A stretch of 64,000 nt of DNA from Pseudomonas campi (GTDB taxonomy: Bacteria > Pseudomonadota > Gammaproteobacteria > Pseudomonadales > Pseudomonadaceae), in contig NZ_CP053697.2 in the NCBI RefSeq assembly GCF_013200955.2, positions 930,001-994,000 of the forward strand, given 5' to 3'. The stretch's first letter is position 1, and every line of letters begins with the position of its first letter. Both the position numbers and the translations under genes were made by a program. The notes below the pieces were generated by a model. That model searched no databases, was not told where the DNA came from, and saw nothing but the letters and a program-made list of their open reading frames with translations. Below, piece after piece: positions 1 to 12,018 of the stretch.

Positions 1-22
1 TATGCGCCGATCGAGGTTGAGC

Positions 23-1550
<1,528 letters not shown>

Positions 1551-1617
1551 GTTGGCGCTGCGCGTAGCCCAACCACCAGCCCGCAAGGGCTGGCGCCTGT
1601 TCTAAGGAAATTGCGTA

Positions 1618-2250
1618 ATGCTGACCATCGCCCTGTCCAAAGGCCGCATTCTCGATGACACCCTGCCGTTGCTGGCCGAAGCCGGCATCGTGCCCACCGA
1701 GAATCCGGAAAAGAGCCGCAAGCTGATCATCCCGACTACCCAGGATGATGTGCAGCTGCTGATCGTGCGTGCCACCGACGTGCCGACCTATGTCGAGCAT
1801 GGCGCGGCCGACATCGGCGTGGCCGGCAAGGACGTTCTGCTCGAGTACGGCGGTGAGCTGTACGAACCGCTGGACCTGCAGATCGCCAAGTGCAAGCTGA
1901 TGACCGCCGGCAAGGTTGGCGCGCCGGAGCCGAAAGGTCGCCTGCGCGTGGCCACCAAGTTCGTCAACGTGGCCAAGCGTTACTACGCCGAGCAGGGCCG
2001 CCAGGTCGAAGTGATCAAGCTGTACGGCTCCATGGAGCTGGCACCGCTGGTCGGTCTGGCCGACAAGATCATCGACGTGGTCGACACCGGCAACACCCTG
2101 CGTGCCAACGGCCTGGAGGCCCAGGAACTGATCGCCACAATCAGCTCGCGGCTGATCGTCAACAAGGCCTCGATGAAGATGCAGCACAGCCGCATCCAGG
2201 CGCTGATCGATACCCTGCGCGCCGCCGTCGAATCGCGACACCCCAGCTAA
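1618..2250 (+). CDS. hisG: ATP phosphoribosyltransferase, short form HisG
   Basis: Catalyses the first step of histidine synthesis, joining ATP and phosphoribosyl pyrophosphate. At 210 residues it is the short HisG(S) form, which lacks the C-terminal regulatory domain. In known organisms this form needs the HisZ subunit for activity and feedback control; hisZ is not in this window. The start is N-terminal [18 protein letters not shown], preceded by an AAGGAAA ribosome-binding site. The phosphoribosyl-binding stretch ([16 protein letters not shown]) is present. It is co-directional with hisD 122 bases downstream. Confidence 0.96.
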   Translation: MLTIALSKGRILDDTLPLLAEAGIVPTENPEKSRKLIIPTTQDDVQLLIVRATDVPTYVEHGAADIGVAGKDVLLEYGGELYEPLDLQIAKCKLMTAGKVGAPEPKGRLRVATKFVNVAKRYYAEQGRQVEVIKLYGSMELAPLVGLADKIIDVVDTGNTLRANGLEAQELIATISSRLIVNKASMKMQHSRIQALIDTLRAAVESRHPS

Positions 2251-2372
2251 TACCCTTGCGCGACATTGCGTCGCGCCCGCCTATCCGTGTCATAGCCAGA
2301 ATTCTCAGGTGCCCGCGCGGAGCGGCTGGTACCCTACGGGCGCCCGAGCATTTGCCAATCAAGAGGCCCGCT

Positions 2373-3683
<1,311 letters not shown>

Positions 3684-3699
3684 GCCAACCCGAACCCTT

Positions 3700-3763
3700 G
3701 TAGGAGCGAGCTCTGCTCGCGAAGCTTTTAAGCGGGCCATTCGCGAGCAGAGCTCGCTCCTAC
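3700..3763. repeat. REP-type palindrome between hisD and hisC
   Basis: Perfect 24-base inverted repeat (arms 3700-3723 and 3740-3763, starting GTAGGAGCGAGCTCTGCTCG) separated by a 16-base loop. This is the GTAGGAGCGAGC class of repetitive extragenic palindromes common in Pseudomonas. In the transcript it would fold into a very stable hairpin between hisD and hisC and could uncouple their expression or protect mRNA ends. Confidence 0.9.
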
Positions 3764-3802
3764 GAAAAGCAACACGAACCTAATTCGAGGAGAGAAGGGC
3801 AG

Positions 3803-4858
3803 ATGAGCAAATTCTGGAGCCCCTTCGTCAAGGACCTGGTGCCCTACGTACCGGGTGAACAGCCGAAACTGGCCAAGCTGGTCAAGCTCAACACCAACGA
3901 GAACCCCTATGGCCCGTCGCCCAAGGCGATTGCCGCCATGCAGGCCGAGCTGGGCGACAACCTGCGCCTGTACCCGGACCCCAACAGCGACCGCCTGAAG
4001 CAGGCAGTGGCCGACTACTACGGCGTGAGCACCGCCCAGGTGTTTGTCGGCAATGGTTCCGACGAGGTGCTGGCGCACGCGTTCCACGGCCTGTTCCAGC
4101 ACGGCCGGTCGCTGCTGTTCCCGGATGTCACCTACAGCTTCTACCCGGTCTACTGCGGCTTGTACGGCATTGCCTACGAGGCGCTGCCGCTGGACGAGCA
4201 GTTCCAGATCCGCGTGGAAGACTACGCGCGCCCGAATGGCGGCATCATCTTCCCCAACCCCAACGCGCCGACTGGCTGCGCCCTCGGCCTGGCGGCCATC
4301 GAGCGCCTGCTCAAGGCCAATCCGGATACCGTGGTGCTGGTCGACGAGGCCTATATCGACTTCGGCGGCGAGACGGCGATCAGCCTGGTGAACCAGTATC
4401 CCAACCTGCTGGTCAGCCAGACCCTGTCCAAGTCGCGCTCCCTGGCCGGCCTGCGGGTTGGTCTGGCGGTCGGCCACCCGGACCTCATCGAGGCGCTGGA
4501 GCGGATCAAGAACAGCTTCAACTCCTACCCGCTGGACCGCATGGCGATTGCCGGCGCGGCGGCGGCGTTCGAGGACCAGGCCTACTTCCAGCAGACCTGC
4601 CAGGCGGTGATCGCCAGCCGCGAGGCATTGGTCGCCGCCATGAGCGACCTGGGTTTCGAGGTGTTGCCGTCGGCCGCCAACTTCGTATTCGCCCGCCACC
4701 CGCAGCGCGATGCCGCGGAACTGGCCGCCGCCCTGCGCGAGCATGGGGTGATCGTGCGGCACTTCAAGCAGCAGCGCATCGCCCAGTTCCTGCGCATCAC
4801 CATCGGCGCGCCGGAGCAGAACCAGGCGTTGTTGGATGCCCTGGGGCAGATCCTCTGA
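3803..4858 (+). CDS. hisC: Histidinol-phosphate aminotransferase HisC
   Basis: PLP-dependent aminotransferase of fold type I that converts imidazole acetol phosphate to histidinol phosphate. The 351 residues are full length. Recognisable parts are the N-terminal [13 protein letters not shown] substrate segment, [29 protein letters not shown] with the PLP-contacting Asp and Tyr, and the PLP lysine in [20 protein letters not shown]. The ATG at 3803 follows a GAGGAGAG ribosome-binding site. The gene is the end of the histidine block and is followed directly by a strong terminator. Confidence 0.96.
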   Translation: MSKFWSPFVKDLVPYVPGEQPKLAKLVKLNTNENPYGPSPKAIAAMQAELGDNLRLYPDPNSDRLKQAVADYYGVSTAQVFVGNGSDEVLAHAFHGLFQHGRSLLFPDVTYSFYPVYCGLYGIAYEALPLDEQFQIRVEDYARPNGGIIFPNPNAPTGCALGLAAIERLLKANPDTVVLVDEAYIDFGGETAISLVNQYPNLLVSQTLSKSRSLAGLRVGLAVGHPDLIEALERIKNSFNSYPLDRMAIAGAAAAFEDQAYFQQTCQAVIASREALVAAMSDLGFEVLPSAANFVFARHPQRDAAELAAALREHGVIVRHFKQQRIAQFLRITIGAPEQNQALLDALGQIL

Positions 4859-4865
4859 AATAGAT

Positions 4866-4892
4866 AACGGCGCCGAAAGGGCGCCGTTTTTC
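4866..4892. terminator. Bidirectional terminator between hisC and the Hsp70 gene
   Basis: Perfect 9-base stem (AACGGCGCC / GGCGCCGTT) with a five-base GAAAG loop and a T run at 4887-4891. It lies between convergent genes, 8 bases after the hisC stop. Confidence 0.9.
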
Positions 4893-4924
4893 ATGGTGGG
4901 GGACTGGCACTACGCCCACGCCAA

Positions 4925-6190
4925 TCAGCCGTAACGCTTCTTCGCCTCGATGGCCAGGCCACTGCCGATGCTGCCGAAGGTGTTGCCTTCGGTGGCGCGA
5001 GCGTTCGGCAGCAGGGCGCAGATGCTCTGGCGCAGGGCCGGGATGCCGCTGGAGCCGCCGGTGAAGAACACCGTGTCGATCTCTTCGGCCTTCACCCCGG
5101 CCTGCTGGAGCAGTTCGGCGACGCTGGCGGTGACGCGCTCCAGCAGGCCGCCGATGGCCTGGTCGAACAACGGCCGGTCGAGCAGGACGTGCAGGCCGCT
5201 TTCGACCCGTTGCAGGTCGATGCGGTACTGGTCGTGCTCGGTCAGGGCGATCTTGCCTTCTTCCACCTGCATGGCCAGCCAGTGCCCGGCGCGCTGCTCG
5301 ATCAGCTTGAACAGGCGATCGATGCCGCTCGGGTCGACGATGTCGTAGCGCATGTTCTGCAGCGCCAGTTGCGACTTCTGCGCGTACACCGCGTTGATCG
5401 TGTGCCAGGTAGCCAGGTTGAGGTGGTAGCTGGTCGGCATGAAAGCGTCGCTCTTCATCCGGCTGCCATAGCCGAACAGCGGCATCACGCCTTCCAGGCT
5501 GAGCTGTTTGTCGAAGTCGGTGCCGCCGATGTGCACGCCGCCGGTGGCGAGGATGTCGCTCTGCCTGTCGGCCTGGTCGCGCCGTTCCGGCGACAGGCGG
5601 ATCAGCGAGAAGTCTGAGGTGCCGCCGCCGATGTCGACGATCAGCACGCGCTCCTCGCGGGTGATCGTGCGCTCGTAGTCGAAAGCGGCGGCGATCGGCT
5701 CGAACTGGAACGACACGTCCTTGAAACCCAGCTTGTTGGCCACTGCCACCAGGGTATTGGCGGCTTCCTGGTCGGCGAGCGGGTCGTCGTCGACGAAAAA
5801 CACCGGGCGGCCCAGCACCACCTGCTCGAACTCGCGGCCGGCGAAGGTTTCGGCGCGCTTCTTCAGCTCGCCGATAAAGAAACCGAGCAGATCGCGAAAC
5901 GGCAGGGCGCTGCCGAGTACGGTGGTTTCGCTTTTCAGCAGCTTGGAGCCGAGCAGGCTCTTCAGCGAGCGCATCAGGCGGCCTTCGTAGCCGTCCAGGT
6001 ATTCGTGCAGGGCCAGGCGGCCATACACCGGGCGGCGCTCCTCGGTGTTGAAGAACACCACCGAGGGCAGGGTGATCTTGCCGTCTTCCAGTTCCAGCAG
6101 CGGCTCGACGCCTGCGCGCCACCAGCCGACGGTGGAGTTGGAAGTACCGAAGTCGATGCCCAGGGCATTGGCGGGAAGATCGAGACTCAT
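4925..6190 (-). CDS. Short Hsp70-family (YegD-like) chaperone/ATPase
   Basis: Actin-fold ATPase of the Hsp70 family, 421 residues, far shorter than DnaK (about 640). The phosphate loops are clear: GIDFGTSNSTVGWW near the N terminus, VDIGGGTSDFSLIRL in the middle, and FFTGGSSGIPALRQSI near the C terminus. It therefore keeps the nucleotide-binding domain but has no substrate-binding and lid domain, like Escherichia coli YegD. Start at 6190 (MSLDLPANALGID) is chosen because homology begins there; upstream in-frame codons read as non-conserved sequence. It is a single gene converging on hisC. Client and partner are unknown. Confidence 0.85.
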   Translation of the reverse strand: MSLDLPANALGIDFGTSNSTVGWWRAGVEPLLELEDGKITLPSVVFFNTEERRPVYGRLALHEYLDGYEGRLMRSLKSLLGSKLLKSETTVLGSALPFRDLLGFFIGELKKRAETFAGREFEQVVLGRPVFFVDDDPLADQEAANTLVAVANKLGFKDVSFQFEPIAAAFDYERTITREERVLIVDIGGGTSDFSLIRLSPERRDQADRQSDILATGGVHIGGTDFDKQLSLEGVMPLFGYGSRMKSDAFMPTSYHLNLATWHTINAVYAQKSQLALQNMRYDIVDPSGIDRLFKLIEQRAGHWLAMQVEEGKIALTEHDQYRIDLQRVESGLHVLLDRPLFDQAIGGLLERVTASVAELLQQAGVKAEEIDTVFFTGGSSGIPALRQSICALLPNARATEGNTFGSIGSGLAIEAKKRYG

Positions 6191-6385
6191 GCTGCAGCGG
6201 TTCCGGGAAAAAACGGCCGCGCAGTTTATGCGAGAGCGGCGCGCTGTGCTCGGGGAATCTGTGGCCGCGTGTCGGGCTGCGGTGAGGTAATGGCCAACTG
6301 CTACAGTGATAGGGGAAACCAAGGAGCCCAGCATCGCCCAGGGTAACGGGCTTCACCGACAGTTGTGTCGTTTGGGATGTTCCGT

Positions 6386-7312
6386 ATGCCTATCTGCGCT
6401 ACCTCGCCTGCCCGTTCGCTGGTCGCCGTGCTGGCCCTGTTGCCTGGGCCGCTGCTGGCCGACTGCATCAATATGGTGTCTGGAGCCGGTGGTCATACGT
6501 TCTGGCGGCACGTGCAGCTGGGGGCGGAGATGGCGGCGCAGCAGAACGGGCTGGACCTGCATTTTCGCGGGCCGCAGAGCGAGCGTGACCCGCAGCAGCA
6601 GTTGCAGATCATCGACAAGGTGCTGGAGCGACCCTGCGCGGCACTGATCGTGGCGCCCAGCAGCAACGAAGTGCTACCGCGGCTGGCGGAGCTCAAGCAG
6701 CGTGGCGTGACCACCCTGTTCATCGATCGTGATCTGGGCAGTAGCAACGTATCGGGTGCGGTGGCCACCGACAACTATCAGGCCGGGCTACTGGCGGGCC
6801 AGCAGATGGCTCGTTTGCTCAAGGGCGAGGGCCGTGTTGCTCTGCTGCGCCCCAGATCCAGGGCGCAATCGATTGCCGAGCGAGCCCGTGGCTTTATCCA
6901 GGGTGCCGTTGCCGGAGGTTTGCAGGTCGTCCTCGAGCGCTATCTGCCGGCCAATGAGAGTGCAGAGCGCAGCAGTTTGGCTAGGGAGCTGGATGAGCTG
7001 GATGGGGTATTCACGACCAACGAGGCGACCAGCCTGATTACCCTGGGGGCGCTGCGGCGGGCGAAGCTTGCCGGCAAGCTGGTGCATATCGGTTTTGATG
7101 CCAACCCGCAGCTGGTCGATGCGCTGCGCGACGGGCACATGGCCGGGTTGTTGATCCAGCAGCCTTATCAGATGGGCTACCAGAGCGTGGTTCTGGCTCA
7201 GCGCCATCTGCGTGGTGAGGCCGGCGGGCCGCGCACCATTGCCTTGGCCGCAGTGTTTGTCGAGCGCAGCAATCTCGAGGAAGAACGCATCCAGCGCTTG
7301 TTGTCGCCCTGA
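6386..7312 (+). CDS. Periplasmic sugar-binding-like protein (type 1 periplasmic-binding fold)
   Basis: Secreted protein of about 308 residues resembling ribose/LacI-type solute-binding proteins (Peripla_BP_4). An N-terminal signal peptide ends near LLPGPLLADC; the core carries the typical QLGAEMAAQQNGL, DNYQAGLLAGQQMARLL, VFTTNEATSLITLGAL and HIGFDANPQLVDAL segments of the two-lobed fold. Alternative starts at 6365 (GTG) and 6377 (ATG) would only lengthen the leader. No ABC permease or ATPase is adjacent, so it may serve as a ligand sensor for a membrane receptor rather than a transporter; this is inference. The next gene encodes another periplasmic binding protein. Confidence 0.75.
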   Translation: MPICATSPARSLVAVLALLPGPLLADCINMVSGAGGHTFWRHVQLGAEMAAQQNGLDLHFRGPQSERDPQQQLQIIDKVLERPCAALIVAPSSNEVLPRLAELKQRGVTTLFIDRDLGSSNVSGAVATDNYQAGLLAGQQMARLLKGEGRVALLRPRSRAQSIAERARGFIQGAVAGGLQVVLERYLPANESAERSSLARELDELDGVFTTNEATSLITLGALRRAKLAGKLVHIGFDANPQLVDALRDGHMAGLLIQQPYQMGYQSVVLAQRHLRGEAGGPRTIALAAVFVERSNLEEERIQRLLSP

Positions 7313-7376
7313 ACGGCGTAATCCAACAGGCGCTCAGCCATCGACTAGGCTGAGCTGAACAAGGAGGGACGCGAAG

Positions 7377-8117
7377 ATGCGTGCAAGGCTGTTGGCCTGC
7401 TGGCTGCTGGGGCTGCTGTTGCCGAGCCTCGGTTCAGCCGAATTGCTGCTGCTGACCGAGGAGGCGCCACCGACCAGCTTTCGCCGCGAAGGCAAGCTCG
7501 ATGGCTACTCGGTAGAAGTGGTGCGCATGCTGGTGCAGCGCACCGGGCATGCCGTGCACATGGAGTTGCTGCCCTGGACCCGTGGCTACCATCTGGTCAA
7601 GACTGAGCCCGATACTGCTTTGTTCTCCATGGTGCGTACCGAGGAGCGCGAACCGCTGTTCCAGTGGGTGGGGCCGATATTGCAGGGTTCCACGCGCTTC
7701 TATTCGCTGAAGTCCAGCAACCTGCGCATCGACACCCTCGAGGATGCGGCGAACAGTGGCCCCTTGGCCTTGCCCAAGCAGTGGTACACCTTCGAGACCT
7801 TGCAGCGTATGGGCTTCACCAATCTTTATGGCGTGCCCAGTTCCAAACAGATGGTGACCATGCTCAAGCATGGTCGGGTCAAGCTGATCGCCACTGAGGA
7901 TGTGACCCTGCGCGAGGAGCTGGCGACCGGTGGCCTGCGTCCGGAGGACGTGCAGGCGCACCTGTCGTTGATGCAGTCGGACTACTACATCGCCTTCTCC
8001 AAGAAGACCGATGCGGCGCAGGTGGCCGAGTGGCAGCGCGAACTCGATGGCATGCGCCGCGATGGCAGCCTGGGGCAGATCTTCACCCGCTGGTTTCCAA
8101 GCGCCAGCCAGCGCTGA
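7377..8117 (+). CDS. Periplasmic amino-acid-binding-like protein (SBP_bac_3 type)
   Basis: A 246-residue secreted protein of the family-3 solute-binding fold. The signal peptide is RARLLACWLLGLLLPSLGSAE. The mature part begins with the typical LLLLTEEAPPTSFRREGKLDGYSVEVVRML and ends with the weakly charged LDGMRRDGSLGQIFTRWFP seen in these proteins. An AAGGAGG ribosome-binding site at 7361 fits the ATG. Like its upstream neighbour it has no transporter genes beside it. Pseudomonas carries many such orphan proteins; ligand unknown. Confidence 0.8.
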   Translation: MRARLLACWLLGLLLPSLGSAELLLLTEEAPPTSFRREGKLDGYSVEVVRMLVQRTGHAVHMELLPWTRGYHLVKTEPDTALFSMVRTEEREPLFQWVGPILQGSTRFYSLKSSNLRIDTLEDAANSGPLALPKQWYTFETLQRMGFTNLYGVPSSKQMVTMLKHGRVKLIATEDVTLREELATGGLRPEDVQAHLSLMQSDYYIAFSKKTDAAQVAEWQRELDGMRRDGSLGQIFTRWFPSASQR

Positions 8118-8413
8118 GACACTCCAGTGCTGGGCGTGCGCTACTCGTGTGGATTCGGCGTCGCTATAGGCATAGGCGCTGATCAGGCGTAGTGCCTGCG
8201 GAACTGGTCGGCGGCGAGACTGCGTAATAGTCGGGGCGGCAGAGGGCAGGCGTGTTCCTTTATTTCCTCTAATGCCGTGACAATAAATGCGAGATCTACG
8301 CAGTGGCATGGATCGCCATCTGATGGCGGTCGAGGCAGCGGTTAAACTGCTGCACCTGTAGGGCGGAAAAATGTATCGCATGGCCGCCTGCCATCCTTGT
8401 CGTGGAGTTGTCG
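8118..8413. other. Gap of about 300 bases without a recognisable gene
   Basis: Between the family-3 binding protein and the GspF-like gene. I see no conserved reading frame, tRNA or terminator. The gene downstream has a GGAG ribosome-binding site at 8404. The stretch around 8255-8290 is locally AT-richer and may hold the promoter. Confidence 0.5.
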
Positions 8414-9412
8414 ATGCCTGCGAAATCCGTTGCTCCTGTGGGCCTGGCCGATCGCGCCATCCTGTTCGCCCAGCTGGCGGCCATGGAAAAGGCCGGGCTA
8501 CCGGCGGATCGCGCATTGGCCACCGTGCAGTTGCCGGGCGGCGTGCAGAACCGGGTCGAGGCCATGCTGCGCCTGCTGACCCAGGGGCGTGACCTGGCGG
8601 CTGCCGGGCAGAAGTCCGGTCTGTTCACGCCGCTGGAAGTCACCTTGCTGCAGGCTGCGCAGAGTGCCGGTAGTCCGGCGCGGGTGTATGAGCGCCTGGC
8701 TGAGCATTACGCACACAAGGTCACGCAGGCCAAGGCCCTGCAGTCGCGCCTGCTGCTGCCGGCGGCGGTGCTGGTGCTGGCCTTGCTGATCCAGCCTTTG
8801 CCCAGCCTGGTGGCCGGTAACCTGAGCCTGTTCGGCTATCTGTGGGGCGTACTTCAGCCGCTATTGATCCTGACTGCTTTGATTTTGTGCGGGCGCCAGT
8901 GGCTGCAGCGCCTGGAGCGGCCGGCGGCATTGCGGGCCGGCGCGCGGGATGCCTGGTTGCTGCGGGTGCCGCTGTTCGGCCAGGCCCATGCACGGCGCAA
9001 TACGCGGGACTTCTTCGAAAGCCTGGGGCTGATGCTGGAAGCCGGTTTGCCGATGTTCGAGGCCTTACCCAAGGCCTGTGCGACCCTGAGCAACAGCCAA
9101 CTGCGCAGCGACTTTCTCGGTCTGCAGCAGCGCGTGCAGGCTGGCGCGCCGCTGGCTCAGGCCATCCTGCCGCTGGATTTTCCCGGCAAGCCACAGCTGG
9201 CCAGCCTGATTCGTACCGGTGAGGCCAGTGGCACCTTGCCGGCGACCTTGCTCGCTTATGCCGCACGCGAGTCGCTGGCGTTGGCCGATTTCCAGGAGCA
9301 GCTGGCGACCTGGTTGCCGCGCCTGGTGTATGTCGCCGTGGCTTTGTGGATGGCCTATGGCCTGTTGACCGGTGGCGGCATTGCCCCACGACTGCCGGCA
9401 GAGCTGGGCTGA
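8414..9412 (+). CDS. Stand-alone type II secretion F / PilC-like membrane protein
   Basis: Protein of 332 residues containing two copies of the T2SSF domain, the inner-membrane platform fold of GspF and PilC. The first copy starts at DRAILFAQLAAMEKAGLPADRAL, the second at RNTRDFFESLGLMLEAGLPMFEAL with the matching SLIRTGEASGTL. Hydrophobic segments near residues 110-165 (two close together) and at the C terminus give the expected three membrane spans. It is about 70 residues shorter than PilC, lacking the N-terminal region. No ATPase or pseudopilin genes are adjacent. A genuine pilC lies at 27.6-28.8 kb, so this is a divergent paralogue of unknown role. ATG at 8414 preferred over GTG at 8402 on RBS spacing. 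Confidence 0.8.
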   Translation: MPAKSVAPVGLADRAILFAQLAAMEKAGLPADRALATVQLPGGVQNRVEAMLRLLTQGRDLAAAGQKSGLFTPLEVTLLQAAQSAGSPARVYERLAEHYAHKVTQAKALQSRLLLPAAVLVLALLIQPLPSLVAGNLSLFGYLWGVLQPLLILTALILCGRQWLQRLERPAALRAGARDAWLLRVPLFGQAHARRNTRDFFESLGLMLEAGLPMFEALPKACATLSNSQLRSDFLGLQQRVQAGAPLAQAILPLDFPGKPQLASLIRTGEASGTLPATLLAYAARESLALADFQEQLATWLPRLVYVAVALWMAYGLLTGGGIAPRLPAELG

Positions 9413-9522
9413 CAGGCAGCGGGGCTGATCGGTAAGCCAGAACGTGAGCGCCTGTCATTCGTCGCTGAAAGTTGGCTGCAAGGCTAATCGAGGTGTATGC
9501 AGTTTTACTACATGACTGTTTT

Positions 9523-9537
9523 TGTAGTTTTGCTACA
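9523..9537. promoter_or_regulatory. Putative operator TGTAG-N5-CTACA overlapping the promoter
   Basis: Perfect inverted repeat TGTAGTTTTGCTACA. Its right half overlaps a -10-like CATAAT (9536-9541) with a weak -35-like TGACTG 17 bases upstream, so a bound protein would block transcription of the following gene. A second half-site (ACTACAT) lies near 9507. The same operator recurs inside the gene at 9728-9742. Confidence 0.55.
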
Positions 9538-9578
9538 TAATCGGTTGACCCTGACAGACCTCGACGACAGTGCATCCC

Positions 9579-10442
9579 ATGCAAAGAGCCTCGCATCACG
9601 ACCTTCGCGCGCAGTTTCGTGCGCTTCTTGCCTCGAACGCCTGCTATCACACCGCTTCGGTGTTCGATCCCATGTCCGCACGTATCGCCGCCGATCTCGC
9701 TTTCGAGGTGGGCATCCTGGGCGGTTCTGTAGCTTCACTACAAGTTCTGGCGGCGCCGGACTTTGCCCTGATCAGCCTCAGCGAGTTCGTCGAGCAGGCC
9801 ACCCGCATCGGTCGGGTCGCCCGCCTGCCGGTAATCGCCGATGCCGACCACGGCTATGGCAATGCGCTCAACGTGATGCGCACGGTGGTGGAGTTGGAGC
9901 GTGCCGGCATCGCCGCCCTGACCCTGGAAGACACCCTGCTGCCGGCGCAGTTCGGGCGCAAGTCCACCGACCTGATCGGGGTCGACGAAGGCGTCGGCAA
10001 GATCCGTGCGGCGCTGGAGGCGCGCGTCGATCCCGACCTGGCGATCATCGCCCGCACCCATGCGGGCGTGCTCGATGTCGACGAGGTGATCCGCCGCACC
10101 CTGGCCTACCAGGCCGCCGGTGCCGATGCCATCTGCATGGTCGGCATTCGTGACTTCAGCCACCTGGAACAGATTGCGCAGAACCTCAGCGTGCCGCTGA
10201 TGCTGGTCAGCTACGGCAACCCGCAGCTGCGCGACGATGCTCGCCTGGCCAGCCTCGGCGTGCGCATCGTGGTCGATGGCCACGCCGCCTACTTCGCCGC
10301 GATCAAGGCCACCTACGACTGCTTGCGCGAGCAGCGCGGCATCGCCGCCAGCGACCTGAATGCCACCGAGCTGACGCACAAGTACACCCAGCCCGAGGAC
10401 TACTTTGTCTGGGCGCGTGAATACATGGATGTGCAGGAGTAG
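9579..10442 (+). CDS. Oxaloacetate decarboxylase, isocitrate lyase/PEP mutase superfamily
   Basis: Cytoplasmic metal-dependent lyase of 287 residues, closely resembling the P. aeruginosa protein PA4872, which was characterised as an oxaloacetate decarboxylase; this identification is by recall of sequence. The superfamily core is present: [31 protein letters not shown], the metal and substrate loop [30 protein letters not shown] and IIARTHA. The ATG at 9579 is used; the GTG at 9570 gives only three more residues. The codons at 9726-9746 are unusual for this gene (TCT GTA GCT TCA CTA CAA GTT) and coincide with an internal copy of the upstream operator. Confidence 0.88.
   Translation: MQRASHHDLRAQFRALLASNACYHTASVFDPMSARIAADLAFEVGILGGSVASLQVLAAPDFALISLSEFVEQATRIGRVARLPVIADADHGYGNALNVMRTVVELERAGIAALTLEDTLLPAQFGRKSTDLIGVDEGVGKIRAALEARVDPDLAIIARTHAGVLDVDEVIRRTLAYQAAGADAICMVGIRDFSHLEQIAQNLSVPLMLVSYGNPQLRDDARLASLGVRIVVDGHAAYFAAIKATYDCLREQRGIAASDLNATELTHKYTQPEDYFVWAREYMDVQE
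9728..9742. promoter_or_regulatory. Intragenic copy of the TGTAG-N5-CTACA operator
   Basis: Perfect inverted repeat TGTAGCTTCACTACA, same arms and same 5-base spacing as the copy 205 bases upstream. It is encoded by rare AT-rich codons within an otherwise GC-biased gene, which suggests the DNA sequence itself is kept. Confidence 0.5.
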
Positions 10443-10516
10443 ACGAACAGCACTGGTAAAAGGCGGCCAGCCTGCGCATAACTGTGAGGAGACGTTAGCG
10501 AAGCGCGGAGGTTGCC

Positions 10517-10783
10517 ATGGCCGGTGGCTGGGCCAACGACGGTGCGGTGCAGGAACAGATCAACAGCAGCATCGAGGACGCCGTCCAGCGTGCCCGCAGC
10601 CAGCTGCCGAGCGGCGCCAGCCTGACGCGCTGTGAGGAATGCGAAGCGGCCATCCCCGAGGCTCGTCGCCAGGCCGTGCCCGGTGTGCGCCTGTGTGTGC
10701 CGTGTCAGTCGCGGCATGACCAGGAGCAGGCACAGTTCAGTGGCTACAACCGCCGCGGTAGCAAGGACAGCCAGCTGCGCTGA
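10517..10783 (+). CDS. DksA/TraR-type C4 zinc-finger protein, short
   Basis: An 88-residue protein with a C-terminal four-cysteine zinc finger (CEECEAAIPEARR ... VRLCVPCQ), typical of the DksA/TraR family. It resembles the small YbiI/PA4870-type members, which keep the zinc finger but only a short piece of the coiled coil (QEQINSSIEDAVQRARSQL). DksA-type proteins bind in the RNA polymerase secondary channel; whether this short form does is unknown. It is co-directional with the lyase 75 bases upstream and is followed by a strong bidirectional terminator. Confidence 0.87.
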   Translation: MAGGWANDGAVQEQINSSIEDAVQRARSQLPSGASLTRCEECEAAIPEARRQAVPGVRLCVPCQSRHDQEQAQFSGYNRRGSKDSQLR

Positions 10784-10805
10784 GTGCGCCCCTGGATTTT
10801 GCGCA

Positions 10806-10836
10806 CAAAAAAGGGAGGCCCATGGCCTCCCTTTTT
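10806..10836. terminator. Bidirectional terminator between the zinc-finger gene and bamD
   Basis: Ten-base stem AAGGGAGGCC / GGCCTCCCTT around a CAT loop, with an A run on the left and a T run on the right, placed between convergent genes. Confidence 0.92.
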
Positions 10837-10851
10837 ATTCTGCGCTGGCGA

Positions 10852-11871
10852 TCAGTCGAACACGCCAAAAGTCATGTAGCTGAACCAGGAGCGGTCATCA
10901 GCGCTGTCTTGCGCTTCTTCCTGCTCTTCTTCGGCTTCGTCCTGATTTTCCGGCTGCAGTTCGTCCGGGATCTGCTCTTCAGCATCTTCGTACTGGCGGA
11001 TCACGTCCTGGCTGGCGCGGGTTTCGCCCGGCGGCAGGGGCGTGTCGGTCTCGATCAGGCCGAGGGTGGCCTTGGCCAGCCAGGAGCGGTTGTCGGCTTC
11101 TTCTTCGCGCGGCACGAAGTTGCCATCCACCAGACTCGGGTGGTCTGGGTAGTTCAGCTTCAGGGTTTCCAGGCTGGTGGCGGCCAGGTCGTTCATTTCC
11201 AGGCGCTGGTAGGCTTCGGTCATCACCGCCAGGCCGTCACCGACGGCCGGGGTTTCCTGGAAGTTTTCCACCACGTAGCGGCCGCGGTTGGCGGCGGCAA
11301 CATAGGCCTGGCGGGTCAGGTAGTAGTGGGCAGCGTGGATCTCATAGGCGGCCAGCAGGTTGCGCAGGTAGACCATGCGCGCCTTGGCGTCCGGGGCGTA
11401 GCGGCTGTTGGGGAAGCGGCTGGTGAGCTGAGCGAACTCGTTGAACGAGTCGCGCGCCGCGCCCGGGTCGCGCTTGGTCATGTCCAGCGGCAGGAAGCGC
11501 GCCAGCAGGCCACGATCCTGATCGAAGGAGGCCAGGCCTTTCAGGTAATAGGCATAGTCGACGTTGGCATGCTGCGGGTGCAGGCGAATGAAGCGCTCGG
11601 CGGCGGACTTGGCGGCTTCTGGCTCAGCGCTCTTGTAGTAGGCGTAGATCAGTTCGAGCTGGGCCTGTTCGGCGTAGCGGCCGAACGGGTAGCGCGACTC
11701 CAGGGCTTTCAGCTTGGTCGTAGCGACGCTGTAACTGCTGTTGTTGAGATCGTCCTGAGCCTGTTGATAAAGCTCGCTTTCGCTGAGGTTCTCATCCACT
11801 TCCGGTTTGTTGGAAGAGCACGCGGCGGTGATGGCGAGCATGGCGATCAGCAGCAGGTGTTTCACTTGCAT
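10852..11871 (-). CDS. bamD: Outer membrane assembly lipoprotein BamD (ComL)
   Basis: Essential lipoprotein of the BAM complex, which inserts beta-barrel proteins into the outer membrane. The 339-residue protein begins with a lipoprotein signal ([18 protein letters not shown]) and the lipidated cysteine is residue 18. TPR-like repeats follow ([36 protein letters not shown] and later copies). The C terminus has the long acidic tail seen in Pseudomonas ([28 protein letters not shown]), absent from the roughly 245-residue E. coli protein. It diverges from rluD, the usual Pseudomonas arrangement. Confidence 0.95.
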   Translation of the reverse strand: MQVKHLLLIAMLAITAACSSNKPEVDENLSESELYQQAQDDLNNSSYSVATTKLKALESRYPFGRYAEQAQLELIYAYYKSAEPEAAKSAAERFIRLHPQHANVDYAYYLKGLASFDQDRGLLARFLPLDMTKRDPGAARDSFNEFAQLTSRFPNSRYAPDAKARMVYLRNLLAAYEIHAAHYYLTRQAYVAAANRGRYVVENFQETPAVGDGLAVMTEAYQRLEMNDLAATSLETLKLNYPDHPSLVDGNFVPREEEADNRSWLAKATLGLIETDTPLPPGETRASQDVIRQYEDAEEQIPDELQPENQDEAEEEQEEAQDSADDRSWFSYMTFGVFD

Positions 11872-12018
11872 GGCGGCTTGCGTCCCTGTGACGGCCGGCT
11901 GTCTTGGCCTGGACCGTCCTGTTATGATGAGCGCCCCGGTTCAGCCGGGACAAAGACGCCGTATTTAACCACAGCGTGCAGCCGAAACCAAAAGCTGCAC
12001 CTCCCTCCGCAGTAGCCC

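Noticed and set aside
1890..2372. Upstream in-frame extension of hisD overlapping hisG
   Set aside because: Arg/Gly/Pro-rich translation in another frame of hisG; HisD homology starts at the ATG at 2373.
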